Source: Chthoniobacter flavus
GTDB lineage: Bacteria > Verrucomicrobiota > Verrucomicrobiia > Chthoniobacterales > JACTMZ01
Length of the DNA: 64,000 bases
Assembly (NCBI GenBank): GCA_945878135.1
Contig: CAMDUL010000005.1
Coordinates: 49,765 to 113,764 of the forward strand
Direction: 5' to 3'
A program made the translations under genes and the position numbers. Positions 1-9,894 of this stretch are shown here, in pieces; position 1 is the stretch's first letter, and every line of letters starts with the position of its first letter. A model generated the notes under the pieces. It saw nothing but the letters and a program-made list of their open reading frames with translations, had not been told where the DNA came from and searched no databases.

Positions 1-211
1 CGGTCAGGGTGTTGTTTTCCTCGCGGATTTTCGCCAGAATGTCATAGCGCTCTTTGGCCCGGATGGCTTCCTCGTCGTAGGAAGCCGGGTCGCCCGACGA
101 CAGCATCCATTGCACGAACACCGCGAAAAGCGCGAAGAGCACGAAGGCGCCGGCGAACATCGGCCAGATGCTCTTCTCGCGCGCGGCGGTGCTGTGCGGG
201 GCGGGATTCAT
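1..211 (-). CDS. small membrane protein downstream of actF (partial, runs off window)
   Basis: Minus-strand frame reads MNPAPHSTAAREKSIWPMFAGAFVLFALFAVFVQWMLSSGDPASYDEEAIRAKERYDIL...; ATGA overlap with the actF stop; no stop before the window edge. Confidence 0.6.
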   Translation of the reverse strand, partial: MNPAPHSTAAREKSIWPMFAGAFVLFALFAVFVQWMLSSGDPASYDEEAIRAKERYDILAKIREENNTLT

Positions 212-1407
212 CAGTTGCGGAGTTTCAGCGAGTTGGCCAGGCGCGGATCCTTGACCGGCCAGAGCGGCGCGTCGCCGAGGCGTTTCATGAAGATGGCGGC
301 CAGCGTGGCGCCGATGGCCAGCAGGCAGACGAGGTCGAGCCAATGCGGCGAGGCGCCCGCTTTGTGGTAGGTCGGCAGCACGATGATGTAGAGATCGAGG
401 ATGTGCATCAGCAGGATCCAAGCGGCCACGGCGCAGAGGAGCAGCGGTTTTTTCTTCGTCGCCTGGAAAAGCAATATGACGAAGGGCACGAAGAAGTGAC
501 CGACGACCAGGATGATGTTGAGCGTGTTCCAGCTGCCGGTGTTGCGCCGGAGGAACCAGACGGTTTCTTCCGGGATGTTGGCATACCAGATGAGCATGTA
601 TTGGCTGAAGCCGATGTAGGCCCAGAAGACGGTGAAGGCCAGCATGAGCTTGCCCATGATGTGGTAGTGCTCGATGGAGACCACGCCCTCGAGGTAACCG
701 GCGCTGCGCAACGCGGTGACCAGCAAGACGAGCACGCACATCGAACTGAGGGCCGAGCCGGCGAAGATGTAGACGCCCCACATGGTGGAGAACCAGTGAA
801 AGTCGAGGCCCATCAGCCAGTCGAACGCGCCGAAGGTCAGCGACAAGGCGAAAAGCGGCAGCATGGGGAAGACCATTTTGCGCGAGGACCAGGTGTAGCG
901 CGCGTCGCCGTCCTTGTCCTGCCGCACCGAATTTCGCCGCAGGAGAAAGGCGGCGATGCTGAAGAAGAGGAAGTAGAACGCGGCGCGTGCCCAGAAGAAC
1001 GGCTCGTTCAAATAGGCCGCCTTGCCGTCGAGCAAGGGATCCACGCCGGGTTCGATCTTCATCCATTTGAAAAGGGTCGGCGCGTTGAAGATGATCGGGA
1101 GGAAAAGGATGGCGAGGACGGGGAAGAGCCAGGCGATGTTTTCCAGCTGACGCCGCACGACCACGCTCCAGTCGGCATCGACCGCGTGGTGCACGAGGAT
1201 CCAGAAAAGGGATCCGGCCATGATGGTGAAGAAGAAGGTGAAGGCGAAGAGCCAGGAGAAGGCGAACTGTTTGCCCGAAAGGAAGCCGCCCCACGCGGCG
1301 AGGCCGAGGGAAAGCACGGCCAGCGCGACGGTGAAGAGCAACTTCCCGCCGAAGCCCTGGTAATCGAAGAATTCCTTCGAGCTGATCTTGGTTCCGTGGT
1401 CGCTCAT
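211..1407 (-). CDS. actF: alternative complex III subunit ActF (quinol:cytochrome c oxidoreductase membrane subunit)
   Basis: ORF 211..1773 trimmed to MSDHGTKISSKEFFDYQGF...; multi-TM; ACIII gene order; ATGA overlap with actE. Confidence 0.88.
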   Translation of the reverse strand: MSDHGTKISSKEFFDYQGFGGKLLFTVALAVLSLGLAAWGGFLSGKQFAFSWLFAFTFFFTIMAGSLFWILVHHAVDADWSVVVRRQLENIAWLFPVLAILFLPIIFNAPTLFKWMKIEPGVDPLLDGKAAYLNEPFFWARAAFYFLFFSIAAFLLRRNSVRQDKDGDARYTWSSRKMVFPMLPLFALSLTFGAFDWLMGLDFHWFSTMWGVYIFAGSALSSMCVLVLLVTALRSAGYLEGVVSIEHYHIMGKLMLAFTVFWAYIGFSQYMLIWYANIPEETVWFLRRNTGSWNTLNIILVVGHFFVPFVILLFQATKKKPLLLCAVAAWILLMHILDLYIIVLPTYHKAGASPHWLDLVCLLAIGATLAAIFMKRLGDAPLWPVKDPRLANSLKLRN

Positions 1408-2093
1408 GGTTGGGTGGGCGGCGTTTCGAGGGCGGTGCGCTCGGCCGGCGGCACGTCGTTCATCGTCGCGGTCTGCGCCATCTGCAGGGCGCGCACGTAG
1501 GCCACGATGGCCCATCGGTCGGCCACCGGGATTTTCGATCCGTAGCCGAGCATGGTGTTCTTGCCCATGGTGATCGTGTTGTAGATCTCGCCGTCCGCCA
1601 TATCGCGCAGGCGGTCCTGGTGGAAACTGGCGATGGCCACGAGCCCGTATTGTCCGGCCACGCCGTTGCCGCCCCCGCTCGCCCCGTGGCAAACGCCGCA
1701 GAAAATGGTGTAGCGGTCCTGCCCGCGCTGCATCAGTTCGGCCGTGACCGGCATGGGGATCCCCGTGCCCCACTGGTCGCCGAAGCGTCCGGTGTTGTCA
1801 TAATCGGTGCCGGACGAGTAACGCACCATGCGGTATTTGCCCTCGTCGGGGAACGGGTTCTCCTTCGAAACAGGCGCCTCGTAGCCGAGCGGGACGGTGC
1901 CGGGGACGGGTTCGCGGTTGCCGCGCCCGTCGGCGAAGAATTCGCTCGGGACCTGCGCCTTCACCTTGGGCTGGTGGTCCATGTCGGGGAAAATTTCGAT
2001 CGGCGGTTCCCCGCTTTTTTGCCCGCGGAAACCCGCCACGGCGAGCAGGCCGACGAGAAAGAGTCCGAGACCGATGAAAAAGTAGCGCAGCAT
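1404..2093 (-). CDS. actE: alternative complex III cytochrome c subunit ActE
   Basis: CGVCH heme-binding motif, N-terminal TM, gene order. Confidence 0.88.
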   Translation of the reverse strand: MLRYFFIGLGLFLVGLLAVAGFRGQKSGEPPIEIFPDMDHQPKVKAQVPSEFFADGRGNREPVPGTVPLGYEAPVSKENPFPDEGKYRMVRYSSGTDYDNTGRFGDQWGTGIPMPVTAELMQRGQDRYTIFCGVCHGASGGGNGVAGQYGLVAIASFHQDRLRDMADGEIYNTITMGKNTMLGYGSKIPVADRWAIVAYVRALQMAQTATMNDVPPAERTALETPPTQP

Positions 2094-2094
2094 A

Positions 2095-2655
2095 TCAGTC
2101 CCCGTAAACCAGCGTGATGTGTTCGGCCCCCAGGCTCTCGAGCATGGCCCGCGTCGCCTCCTCGTCGAACTTCGGGTCGGTCGCCTCGATGGCGAGGAAG
2201 AACCCGTCGTTGCTCACTTTCTTGAAAAGGTTCCAGTTGAAGAGCGGGTGGTTCCAGCGCGGCAGACCGTTGAGCGCCAGCATGCCGAACGTGGCGGTGA
2301 AGGCGGAGAGGAGGATGGTCAGCTCGAACATGATGGGGAAAAAGGCCGGCACGGTGAAAAAGTTGGTCGGCTTGCCCGCCACGATGAGGGGATATTCGAT
2401 CGACGACGGATAGAACTGCAGCAACGCCGCGATGGTCAGGCCGACGAGCCCGCCGATGAAAACGAGCGCGCTGAGCCAGGATTTTTTCAATCCCATGGCG
2501 TGGTCCATCCCGTGGATGGGAAAGGGCGAATAGACATCCCAGCGCGTGTAGCCGGCATCGCGGACTTTTTCCGCCGCGTGGTAAAGAGCGGACGCGTCGG
2601 GCACCTCCGCGCCCATGGCGAAAAGTTGCGATTCGGGATTGCCGGCGATTTGCAT
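2095..2655 (-). CDS. actD: alternative complex III subunit ActD (DUF3341)
   Basis: Two-TM DUF3341-type protein between actC and actE. Confidence 0.88.
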   Translation of the reverse strand: MQIAGNPESQLFAMGAEVPDASALYHAAEKVRDAGYTRWDVYSPFPIHGMDHAMGLKKSWLSALVFIGGLVGLTIAALLQFYPSSIEYPLIVAGKPTNFFTVPAFFPIMFELTILLSAFTATFGMLALNGLPRWNHPLFNWNLFKKVSNDGFFLAIEATDPKFDEEATRAMLESLGAEHITLVYGD

Positions 2656-2656
2656 G

Positions 2657-4096
2657 TCAGTGCGCGGCTCCCTTCAGCGCGGCGGCAGGTTCATGGTCAT
2701 GCGCGTCATGCCCGTGATGCGGATCGGCCTCCGGCAGGACGGCTTTCACTTCGAAAATACAGATCATCGGCAACCAGCGGATGAAGAGAAGGAAGAGGGA
2801 AAGGAAAATGCCGAAGGTGCCGACGAACGTCCAGATGTCGACCCAGGTCGGATAGAACATGTTCCAGCTCGAGGGCAGGAAGTCGCGGTGCAGCGAGGTG
2901 ACGATGATGACGAAGCGCTCGAACCACATGCCGGCGTTGACGAACATGCAGACGACGAAGACCCAGAGCACGTGGCGGCGGAAGAAACGGAACCAGAAGA
3001 GCTGCGGGGCCACCACGTTGCAGAAAATCATCGACCAGTAGGCCCACCAATACGGTCCGGTCGCACGGTTGATGAAGGCGTATTGCTCGTAAAGGTTGCC
3101 GCCATACCACGCGATGAAGAACTCCATGGCGTAGGCGTAGCCGACGATCGATCCGGTCAGCAGGATGATTTTGCACATCTTGTCGACGTGGTCGTCGGTG
3201 ATCAGATCGTGCAGACCGAAAATGGCCCGCGCCGGGAGCATGATGGTCAGCACCATGGCGAACCCGCCGAAGATGGCGCCGGCCACGAAGTAAGGCGGGA
3301 AAATGGTGGTGTGCCATCCGGGAATGACCGAAGTGGCGAAGTCGAAGGACACCACCGAGTGGACCGAGAGCACAAGCGGCGTGCTCAAGCCGGCGAGAAT
3401 GAGGTAGGCCATCTCGTAGTGTTTCCACTGGCGGTTCCCGCCGCGCCAGCCGAGGGCCGCGATGCCGTAGAAAAATTTGCGGAATTTGTTCGTCGCCCGG
3501 TCGCGCAAGGTGGCGAGGTCGGGGACGAGGCCGGTATACCAGAAGAGGACGGACACCGTGAAATAGGTCGAGACGGCGAAGACGTCCCACAACAACGGAC
3601 TGCGGAAGTTCTACCAGATGGCGTTCGAGTTCGGCACCGGCGCGAGGAACCAGACCATCCAGATGCGGCCGACGTGGACCGCGGGGAAAATGCCCGCGCA
3701 AACCACGGCGAAAAGTGTCATCGCTTCGGCCGCCCGGTTGATCGAGGTGCGCCACTTCTGCCGCGTGAGGAACAGGATGGCCGAGATGAGCGTGCCGGCG
3801 TGGCCGATGCCGATCCAGAAGACGAAGTTGGTGATGTCCCACGCCCAGCCGACCGGATGGTTCAGGCCCCACACGCCGACGCCGGTCGAAATGAGATATC
3901 CGATGCAAAAGACGCTGACCATGGCGAGCGACGCGCTCATGGTGAAAGCGATCCACCACCACTTGGGCGCGCTTTTTTCCGTGACCGAGGCGACGTGGTC
4001 GGTGATCCACGACATCGAGCGGTTGCTCGTGACGAGCGGCGCGCGTTTGATGCGCTCGGCCGCCGCTTCCGGACTCTGCATGATCACGTCGGCCAT
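2657..4096 (-). pseudogene. actC: alternative complex III subunit ActC (NrfD-like), interrupted by an in-frame TAG at 3611-3613
   Basis: ORFs 3611..4096 and 2657..3595 are in the same frame and together give an ActC/NrfD-like protein; junction reads ...[29 protein letters not shown]... Confidence 0.85.
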
Positions 4097-4098
4097 AA

Positions 4099-7000
4099 TC
4101 AGCTGCTCTGCGCCTCCTTCGCGTGGCCGGCCCCGTGGCCGTTGTGATCGTCGCCGTGTCCGCCGTGGTGCGGATGACCGTTGGCCCAGCCGACTTTGTC
4201 CGCGCCGGGCATGGCCATGTTCGGGTTCTTGATCCGCGCGAGGTAGGTCGTGCGCGGGCTAACGTTGAGATATTTCAGCATTTCGTAATTTCGCGGCTCG
4301 GTCTTGAGCTTGGCCACGCGGCTGTCCGGATCCTTGATGTTGCCGAAGACGATCGATTCCGAAGGACACGCCTGCTGGCAAGCGCTTTTCACTTCGGGGA
4401 AAGGCACGAGTGATTTGTCGGACGCGCCGGCGCGCACGGTCTGCGTGATGCGCGCTTCCTCGATACGCTGGATGCAATAGGTGCATTTCTCCATCACGCC
4501 GCGCATGCGCACGGTGACGTTCGGGTTTTTCGACATCTGCAGGCTGTCGGCCATGCCTTTCTTGGCGAATGGTCCGAGATACAACTGGTCGAGCGGCCGC
4601 TGGTTGTAGTCGAAGAAGTTGAAGCGGCGCACTTTCCACGGGCAGTTGTTCGCGCAATAGCGCGTGCCGATGCAGCGGTTGTAGGCCATGAGATTGAGGC
4701 CGTCCTCGCTGTGCACCGTGGCGTTGACCGGGCAGACTGTTTCGCACGGCGCGTTCTCGCAGTGCTGGCACATGATGGCCTGGGTGAGCATTTCCGGATC
4801 GTTCTCGTCGCCCGCGAAATAGCGGTCCATGCGGATCCACGCCATGTTGCGTCCGCGCGAAACCTGGTCCTTGCCGACGATGGGCACGTTGTTCTCGGCC
4901 TGGCAGGCCACGACGCAGGCGTTGCAACCGGTGCAGGTGCTGAGGTCGACGGTCATGCCCCACTGCTCGGGCGAAGTGAGTGGCGGATGGGTGAAGAGGG
5001 AAATGTTCGGCGGGATATGTCCGTCCATCCCCATGGTCCGGGCAAACGTCGGCTCTTTGGCGTAACGCTCCGCCGTGCCTTCGCGCACCAGATCGCGGCC
5101 TTCCATGCTCTGGTGGGTCTGCGTCTCGGCGAATTTGTGCTTCGCGCCGGTGCGTTTGAGCGAGGCATTCGAGACGTGCGACATTCCGCGCGTGGTGCGC
5201 AGAGGATAGGCATTGCAGCCGACTTTGTCGGAAACAGCCGTGATGTCCACGCGGCCGTAGCCGAGCGCGATACTGACCGAGCCGTCGGCATGGCCGGGCG
5301 CGATGAGCGCGGGCGCCTCGATCGCGCGGTCGCCGGCGGAAAGCTGCACCATGTCGCCGGTGGCGACGCCGAGTTCTTTCGCCGTGGCCGGACTGAGCAA
5401 CGCGGCGTTGTCCCACGTGATCTTGGTCGCGAAGTCCGGCGTCTCCTGCAGCCAACCGTTGTTGGCATAGCGTCCGTCGTCGAGCGTGGTGCTCGCGATG
5501 AAAGCGATGTCGAGTCCGCCGGTTTCGGGACGGAAAGACGCGGCGAGCGCGGCGGCCCCGCCCGCATTGAAAGAAAGCGGCGCGTCGGGCCACGCGGTGT
5601 CGGGCAAAAATCCCTGACGGAGAAATTCGGTCCACTTCGCCTCGAGGTCGCCGCCGCCCGCAATCTGGGCGAAAGTTTCGCGCACGAGCTGCGGGCCGAT
5701 CGGCTGTTCGTTGCCGGCAAGGCGGTTCAAAATTTCCAGTTCGTTCACGCCGTCCCAAAGCGGGAGGACCATGGGCTGCACGGCGCAGATCGTGCCGTCC
5801 GCACTGCGCGTGTCGCCCCAGCTTTCGAGGTAATGGGCCTGCGGCACATGCCAGGTGCAGGCGGCGGATGTCTCGTCTTCGTACAGACCGAGCCTCACGC
5901 TGACCGGCACGCCGGAGAGCAGCTCGCCGAAGCGCAGGTCGGCCGGCGCGTTGTAAACCGGATTGCCCCCGAGGATGAAAAGACTCTGCACGCGTCCGGC
6001 CTGCAGGGCGGCGGCGAGATCCGCGATGGTCGCGGACGGCGCGGATTCGGCGCGCATGCCGCGCAGGGTCTGACCCGGAGCGCCGAGTGCATTGTTGATG
6101 GCCAGGCCGAGGGCCTGCAGCGCGGCGGGCTGCTGGTCGCCGACCACGACGACACTCTTGCCGCGCGAGGCGGCGAGGTCTTTGGCGCACTCGGTGATCC
6201 ATTGCGGATCAGCGGAAAGCGGGCCGGATGGAAACGCGGCAACGACGGACGAAAGATTTCCATCGCCGGTGAGCGACGCGATTTGCTCGCCGAGCGCGCG
6301 GAGGAAGGGGCCAACTTCGGAAGGTTTGATGCGCAAGCGATGGTCAGCCACGCCGCCGGTCGAGGAATAATGCGTCTCGGCCACGTAGAGCCGGTTCATC
6401 GGTTGACCCGGCTCGCTGATGCGGCGGCGGGCCATGAATCCGCGCACTTGATCGAGTCCGCTGAACGACGCGTTGAGGAAATCGTTGTCGACGGCGAGGA
6501 CTTTGTCCGCGCGGCTGAAGTCCGGCGTCACGGCGACATTAGCGCCGAAGCATGCGGCGAGCGCGGCATCGGTTTCGTCCGCGCCGAGCGGCTCGTATTC
6601 GGCCCAGAGCAGATTCGGATATTTTTGGCGCAACTGCGCGAGCAAGCGGTCGCGCGTGGGCGAAGCATGGCGTTCGGCGAGGAAGGCGAGTCCGGCGCCG
6701 CCGTTGGCCGCGGCGGCGGCGGCGATTTCGTCGAGTTTGGCGCCGAGCGCGGCGGCATCGGTTTTCGTGCCGGCGGATTTGATCAGCTTCGAACGGTTCG
6801 GATCGTAGAGGTCGAGGACCGAGGCCTGCGCGAAGGTGTCCGTGCCGCCATTGCTGATCGGATGCAGCGGATTGCCTTCCAGTTTGGTCGGACGTCCGTC
6901 GCTCGTCGTGGCGATGAGCGGCATGGCGCCGTGGCGGCGCGGCATGGACGTGGCGTAGTAGAGAAATTTGCCCGGGATGGTCCACTCGGCGCTCTTGGTG

Positions 7001-7245
7001 AAAGGCACGAGATACGCTTCGGGGCGGCGGCAACCGGTCAGACCGATGCCGGCGAGGGCCATCGAGCCGCCCATGAGTTGGAGGAAATTGCGGCGCGACA
7101 ATTCGCCGCCGTGCCAATCGGACGCGCCCTGCGGGAATTCGCGCTCGAGTTTGTCGGCGAAGTCGGGCGAGGAGGCCAATTCGTCGAGGCTGCGCCAAAT
7201 GTTCGGACGCGCTTCGCGCTCGGGATGAGGAAGGACGCGTTTCAT
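4099..7245 (-). CDS. actB: alternative complex III molybdopterin/Fe-S subunit ActB
   Basis: ~1048 aa; ferredoxin-type Cys motifs [31 protein letters not shown]; start [15 protein letters not shown]. Confidence 0.9.
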   Translation of the reverse strand: MKRVLPHPEREARPNIWRSLDELASSPDFADKLEREFPQGASDWHGGELSRRNFLQLMGGSMALAGIGLTGCRRPEAYLVPFTKSAEWTIPGKFLYYATSMPRRHGAMPLIATTSDGRPTKLEGNPLHPISNGGTDTFAQASVLDLYDPNRSKLIKSAGTKTDAAALGAKLDEIAAAAAANGGAGLAFLAERHASPTRDRLLAQLRQKYPNLLWAEYEPLGADETDAALAACFGANVAVTPDFSRADKVLAVDNDFLNASFSGLDQVRGFMARRRISEPGQPMNRLYVAETHYSSTGGVADHRLRIKPSEVGPFLRALGEQIASLTGDGNLSSVVAAFPSGPLSADPQWITECAKDLAASRGKSVVVVGDQQPAALQALGLAINNALGAPGQTLRGMRAESAPSATIADLAAALQAGRVQSLFILGGNPVYNAPADLRFGELLSGVPVSVRLGLYEDETSAACTWHVPQAHYLESWGDTRSADGTICAVQPMVLPLWDGVNELEILNRLAGNEQPIGPQLVRETFAQIAGGGDLEAKWTEFLRQGFLPDTAWPDAPLSFNAGGAAALAASFRPETGGLDIAFIASTTLDDGRYANNGWLQETPDFATKITWDNAALLSPATAKELGVATGDMVQLSAGDRAIEAPALIAPGHADGSVSIALGYGRVDITAVSDKVGCNAYPLRTTRGMSHVSNASLKRTGAKHKFAETQTHQSMEGRDLVREGTAERYAKEPTFARTMGMDGHIPPNISLFTHPPLTSPEQWGMTVDLSTCTGCNACVVACQAENNVPIVGKDQVSRGRNMAWIRMDRYFAGDENDPEMLTQAIMCQHCENAPCETVCPVNATVHSEDGLNLMAYNRCIGTRYCANNCPWKVRRFNFFDYNQRPLDQLYLGPFAKKGMADSLQMSKNPNVTVRMRGVMEKCTYCIQRIEEARITQTVRAGASDKSLVPFPEVKSACQQACPSESIVFGNIKDPDSRVAKLKTEPRNYEMLKYLNVSPRTTYLARIKNPNMAMPGADKVGWANGHPHHGGHGDDHNGHGAGHAKEAQSS

Positions 7246-7246
7246 G

Positions 7247-7900
7247 TCAGCGATGGCAGGCCCCGCAACCGACCGGCGGGTTGACGTTCCATTCCTTCTT
7301 GTATTGCGCACCCATGGCGAGCTGTTCCTGCGCGGAGGCCGGGCGCCAGTTCAGGTTGTAGATTTCCGAGGGCGGACGCAGGTGCAGCTCCGGCGCGCGG
7401 TGACACTCGAGGCACCAGGCCATGCTCAGCGGCTCGGCCTGGTAGACGACGGGCATTTCGTTGATCTGGCCGTGGCAGCTGTAGCAGCTGATGCCGCGGT
7501 TCACGTGCACCGCGTGGTTGAAATAGACGTAGTCGGGCGCCTTGTGGATGCGGATCCATTCGACCGGCGTGCCGGTTTCCCAGCTGGCCTTGACCACGGC
7601 CAGCTTCGGACTCTGGGCCTTGATCTGGGAGTGGCAGGCCATGCAGGTCTGGGTGTCGGGCACATTCGAGTGGGCGGCCACTTCGACGTGGGTATGACAG
7701 TAACGGCAATCCATCCCGAGCTGCTCCACGTGAATGGCGTGGGAAAAGGGGGCCGGTTGCTCCGGCATGTAGCCCACATTGGTGTATTTCGGGGTGAAAT
7801 AATACCAGATGCCGCCCGTGACCACCGCGCCGAGAACCAGCACTATGACCAGCAACTTCAGGGGCAGCCAGTTCGTCCAGCTTGGGAAAAAATTTGCCAT
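7247..7900 (-). CDS. actA: alternative complex III multiheme cytochrome c ActA
   Basis: Multiple CXXCH motifs (CRYCH, CMACH, CYSCH, CLECH, CGACH); start MANFFPSWTNWLPLK; first gene of the act operon. Confidence 0.9.
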   Translation of the reverse strand: MANFFPSWTNWLPLKLLVIVLVLGAVVTGGIWYYFTPKYTNVGYMPEQPAPFSHAIHVEQLGMDCRYCHTHVEVAAHSNVPDTQTCMACHSQIKAQSPKLAVVKASWETGTPVEWIRIHKAPDYVYFNHAVHVNRGISCYSCHGQINEMPVVYQAEPLSMAWCLECHRAPELHLRPPSEIYNLNWRPASAQEQLAMGAQYKKEWNVNPPVGCGACHR

Positions 7901-7970
7901 CCAATTAACGCGAAGCGCCTCAGGCGCGGATCGAATGAGCGTATTATTAACGCAGCTAATAGCAACACCG

Positions 7971-7987
7971 TTTTGTCTCTGACAAAA
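7971..7987. promoter_or_regulatory. candidate operator dyad TTTTGTC-TCT-GACAAAA
   Basis: Perfect 7-bp inverted repeat in the divergent intergenic region between actA and the DUF192 gene. Confidence 0.35.
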
Positions 7988-8027
7988 ATTGTGAATTCCA
8001 GCGCGCTTTGTGCCTAAATGTATCCCC

Positions 8028-8516
8028 ATGCACCGGTCCATCCACGCGCCCCTCGCCACTGCGGTCATTATGATCTCGAGTTGCTTTTTTCATATTGAGC
8101 GTGTTGCTGCCCGCACGCCCCCGCAGGAAATCCTCCCCACCATCACGCTCCGCATCGGCACGGTCGCGGTCGAGGCCGAGGTGGCGGACGAAATCGATGA
8201 AAAGACCATCGGGTTGATGGGCCGCGAGGAATTGGCCGAGGGCAAAGCCATGCTTTTCGTCTTCCGCGAGCCGCAAGCCATGGGCTTTTGGATGCGCGAC
8301 ACTCTCGTCCCGCTTTCCATCGCCTACATCAATGCGGCGGGTGTCATCCGCGAGATCCACGACATGCAACCCCTCGACGAAACCCCGGCCCGCAGCGCCT
8401 TCCGCGATCTGCTCTACGCCCTCGAAGTCCCGCAAGGCTGGTTCCACAAAAACAAAATCCTCCCCGGCGACCGCATCACCGGCCTCCCCTCGCCCGAAAC
8501 CGCGCAACCGGAGTAA
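8028..8516 (+). CDS. DUF192 family secreted protein
   Basis: LRIGTVAVEAEVADEIDEKTIGLMGREEL...MGFWMRDTLVPLSIAYIN matches the DUF192 pattern; N-terminal signal-like segment. Confidence 0.8.
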   Translation: MHRSIHAPLATAVIMISSCFFHIERVAARTPPQEILPTITLRIGTVAVEAEVADEIDEKTIGLMGREELAEGKAMLFVFREPQAMGFWMRDTLVPLSIAYINAAGVIREIHDMQPLDETPARSAFRDLLYALEVPQGWFHKNKILPGDRITGLPSPETAQPE

Positions 8517-8567
8517 GCGCAGCCGGTTCCTTGCCACGCCTCAACGGACGCCTAACATCGGCCAGCC

Positions 8568-9812
8568 ATGTCCACGCGTCCGCAACCGACCACCGCCGAA
8601 CTGTACGGGCAGTATGTCATGCCGACTTACGCGCGTTTCCCGCTCGCGTTGGCCCGCGGGGAGGGCGTCCGCGTCTGGGACGAGGACGGACGCGCTTATC
8701 TCGATTTCACCTCCGGCATCGCGGTCAATGCGCTCGGCCACGCGCACCCGGCCCTCCGCGAAGCCCTGGCAAGCCAGGCCGCCACACTGGTCCACACCTC
8801 GAATCTCTATCTGACCCGTCCGCAGGCCGAACTGGCCCGCCGTCTCACCGGCTTCGTCGGCACGCCGGGCAAAGTCTTTTTCTGCAACAGCGGGGCCGAA
8901 GCGAACGAAGGACTCTACAAACTGGCGCGCAAACACGGCGCACCGCGCGGACGCCACGAGATTGTCACGCTCGAAGGCTCTTTCCACGGACGCACCCTCG
9001 GCGGGATTGCGGCGACCGGACAACTCAAAGTGAAGCTGGGATTCGGCCCGCCCGTCGGGGGATTCCTCAACGTCCCCGCGCGGATCGAATGCGTGGAAAA
9101 CGCGGTGAACGGAAAAACCGCCGCCATCATGGTCGAACCGATCCAGGGCGAAGGCGGCGTCCGTCCCCTCGCCGCGGAATTTCTCCGAGCCCTGCGCACG
9201 CTGTGCGATGAACACGGGTTGCTTTTGATTTATGACGAAGTGCAGTGCGGACTCGGCCGCACCGGCCACTGGTGCGGATGGCAGGCCGCGGGAGCAGCCG
9301 ACGCGGTGCCGGATGCGGTCAGCTGGGCCAAGGGCATCGGCGGCGGCTTCCCGCTCGGGGCTTTCTGGGCCCGGGAAACTTTCGCCGATTTGCTCGGCCC
9401 CGGCACGCACGGCACGACCTACGGCGGATCCCCCCTCGCCTGCGCCGCGGCCAACGCGGTCTTCGACACAATCGAAAAAGAAGACCTGCTGGCCGCGGCC
9501 CGCGCACGCGGCACGCAACTGCGCGAAGCCGCGGCCGGGTTGCCCTTAGTCCGCGAAGTGCGCGGGGCCGGACTGCTCCTCGGAGTCGAAGTGGAGGATT
9601 TCGCACCGGTGGAAGGCGAGGAAGGCACGCCGGCCCTGCGCCTGACCAAGCGACTCATGGCGGCCGGTCTGCTCGTTGTCCCGGCGGGCGAACAGACTAT
9701 CCGTCTGCTTCCGCCGCTCAATGTCAGCGCGGACGAATGCGACGAGGCTATACAAATCCTGAGGGACGTCCTTTCTGCAGCTGAAAGTAGCAGCGGCGTC
9801 CCCGCCGCTTAA
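8568..9812 (+). CDS. argD: acetylornithine aminotransferase
   Basis: Class III aminotransferase signature LLIYDEVQCGLGRTGHWCGWQ...SWAKGIGGGFPLGAF; adjacent to argF. Confidence 0.9.
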   Translation: MSTRPQPTTAELYGQYVMPTYARFPLALARGEGVRVWDEDGRAYLDFTSGIAVNALGHAHPALREALASQAATLVHTSNLYLTRPQAELARRLTGFVGTPGKVFFCNSGAEANEGLYKLARKHGAPRGRHEIVTLEGSFHGRTLGGIAATGQLKVKLGFGPPVGGFLNVPARIECVENAVNGKTAAIMVEPIQGEGGVRPLAAEFLRALRTLCDEHGLLLIYDEVQCGLGRTGHWCGWQAAGAADAVPDAVSWAKGIGGGFPLGAFWARETFADLLGPGTHGTTYGGSPLACAAANAVFDTIEKEDLLAAARARGTQLREAAAGLPLVREVRGAGLLLGVEVEDFAPVEGEEGTPALRLTKRLMAAGLLVVPAGEQTIRLLPPLNVSADECDEAIQILRDVLSAAESSSGVPAA

Positions 9813-9851
9813 CCCCCCATCGACAAGCGGCGGGGACGCCGCTTCTACTTT
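9784..9851. repeat. near-perfect inverted repeat (27-bp arms, 14-nt spacer), founding copy of a dispersed intergenic repeat family
   Basis: AAAGTAGCAGCGGCGTCCCCGCCGCTT (9784-9810) / AAGCGGCGGGGACGCCGCTTCTACTTT (9825-9851); 26 of 27 positions pair. Confidence 0.85.
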
Positions 9852-9894
9852 ATTTACCGCGGCGCGTGGTTGCGGATAAACTGACGCCTTTCCC

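Noticed and set aside
3611-3613. Amber (TAG) reassignment as the explanation for the actC stop
   Set aside because: Other genes in the window end normally at TAG (argF at 10791, rmuC at 20253), so a genome-wide reassignment is unlikely.
2706-4010. 434-aa minus-strand ORF overlapping actC in another frame, bridging the amber codon
   Set aside because: Out-of-frame Arg/His-rich translation; the actC frame clearly encodes an NrfD-like protein.
7871-8030. tRNA or small RNA gene in the actA upstream gap
   Set aside because: No cloverleaf, no T-loop GGTTCRA motif; AT-rich promoter-like sequence only.
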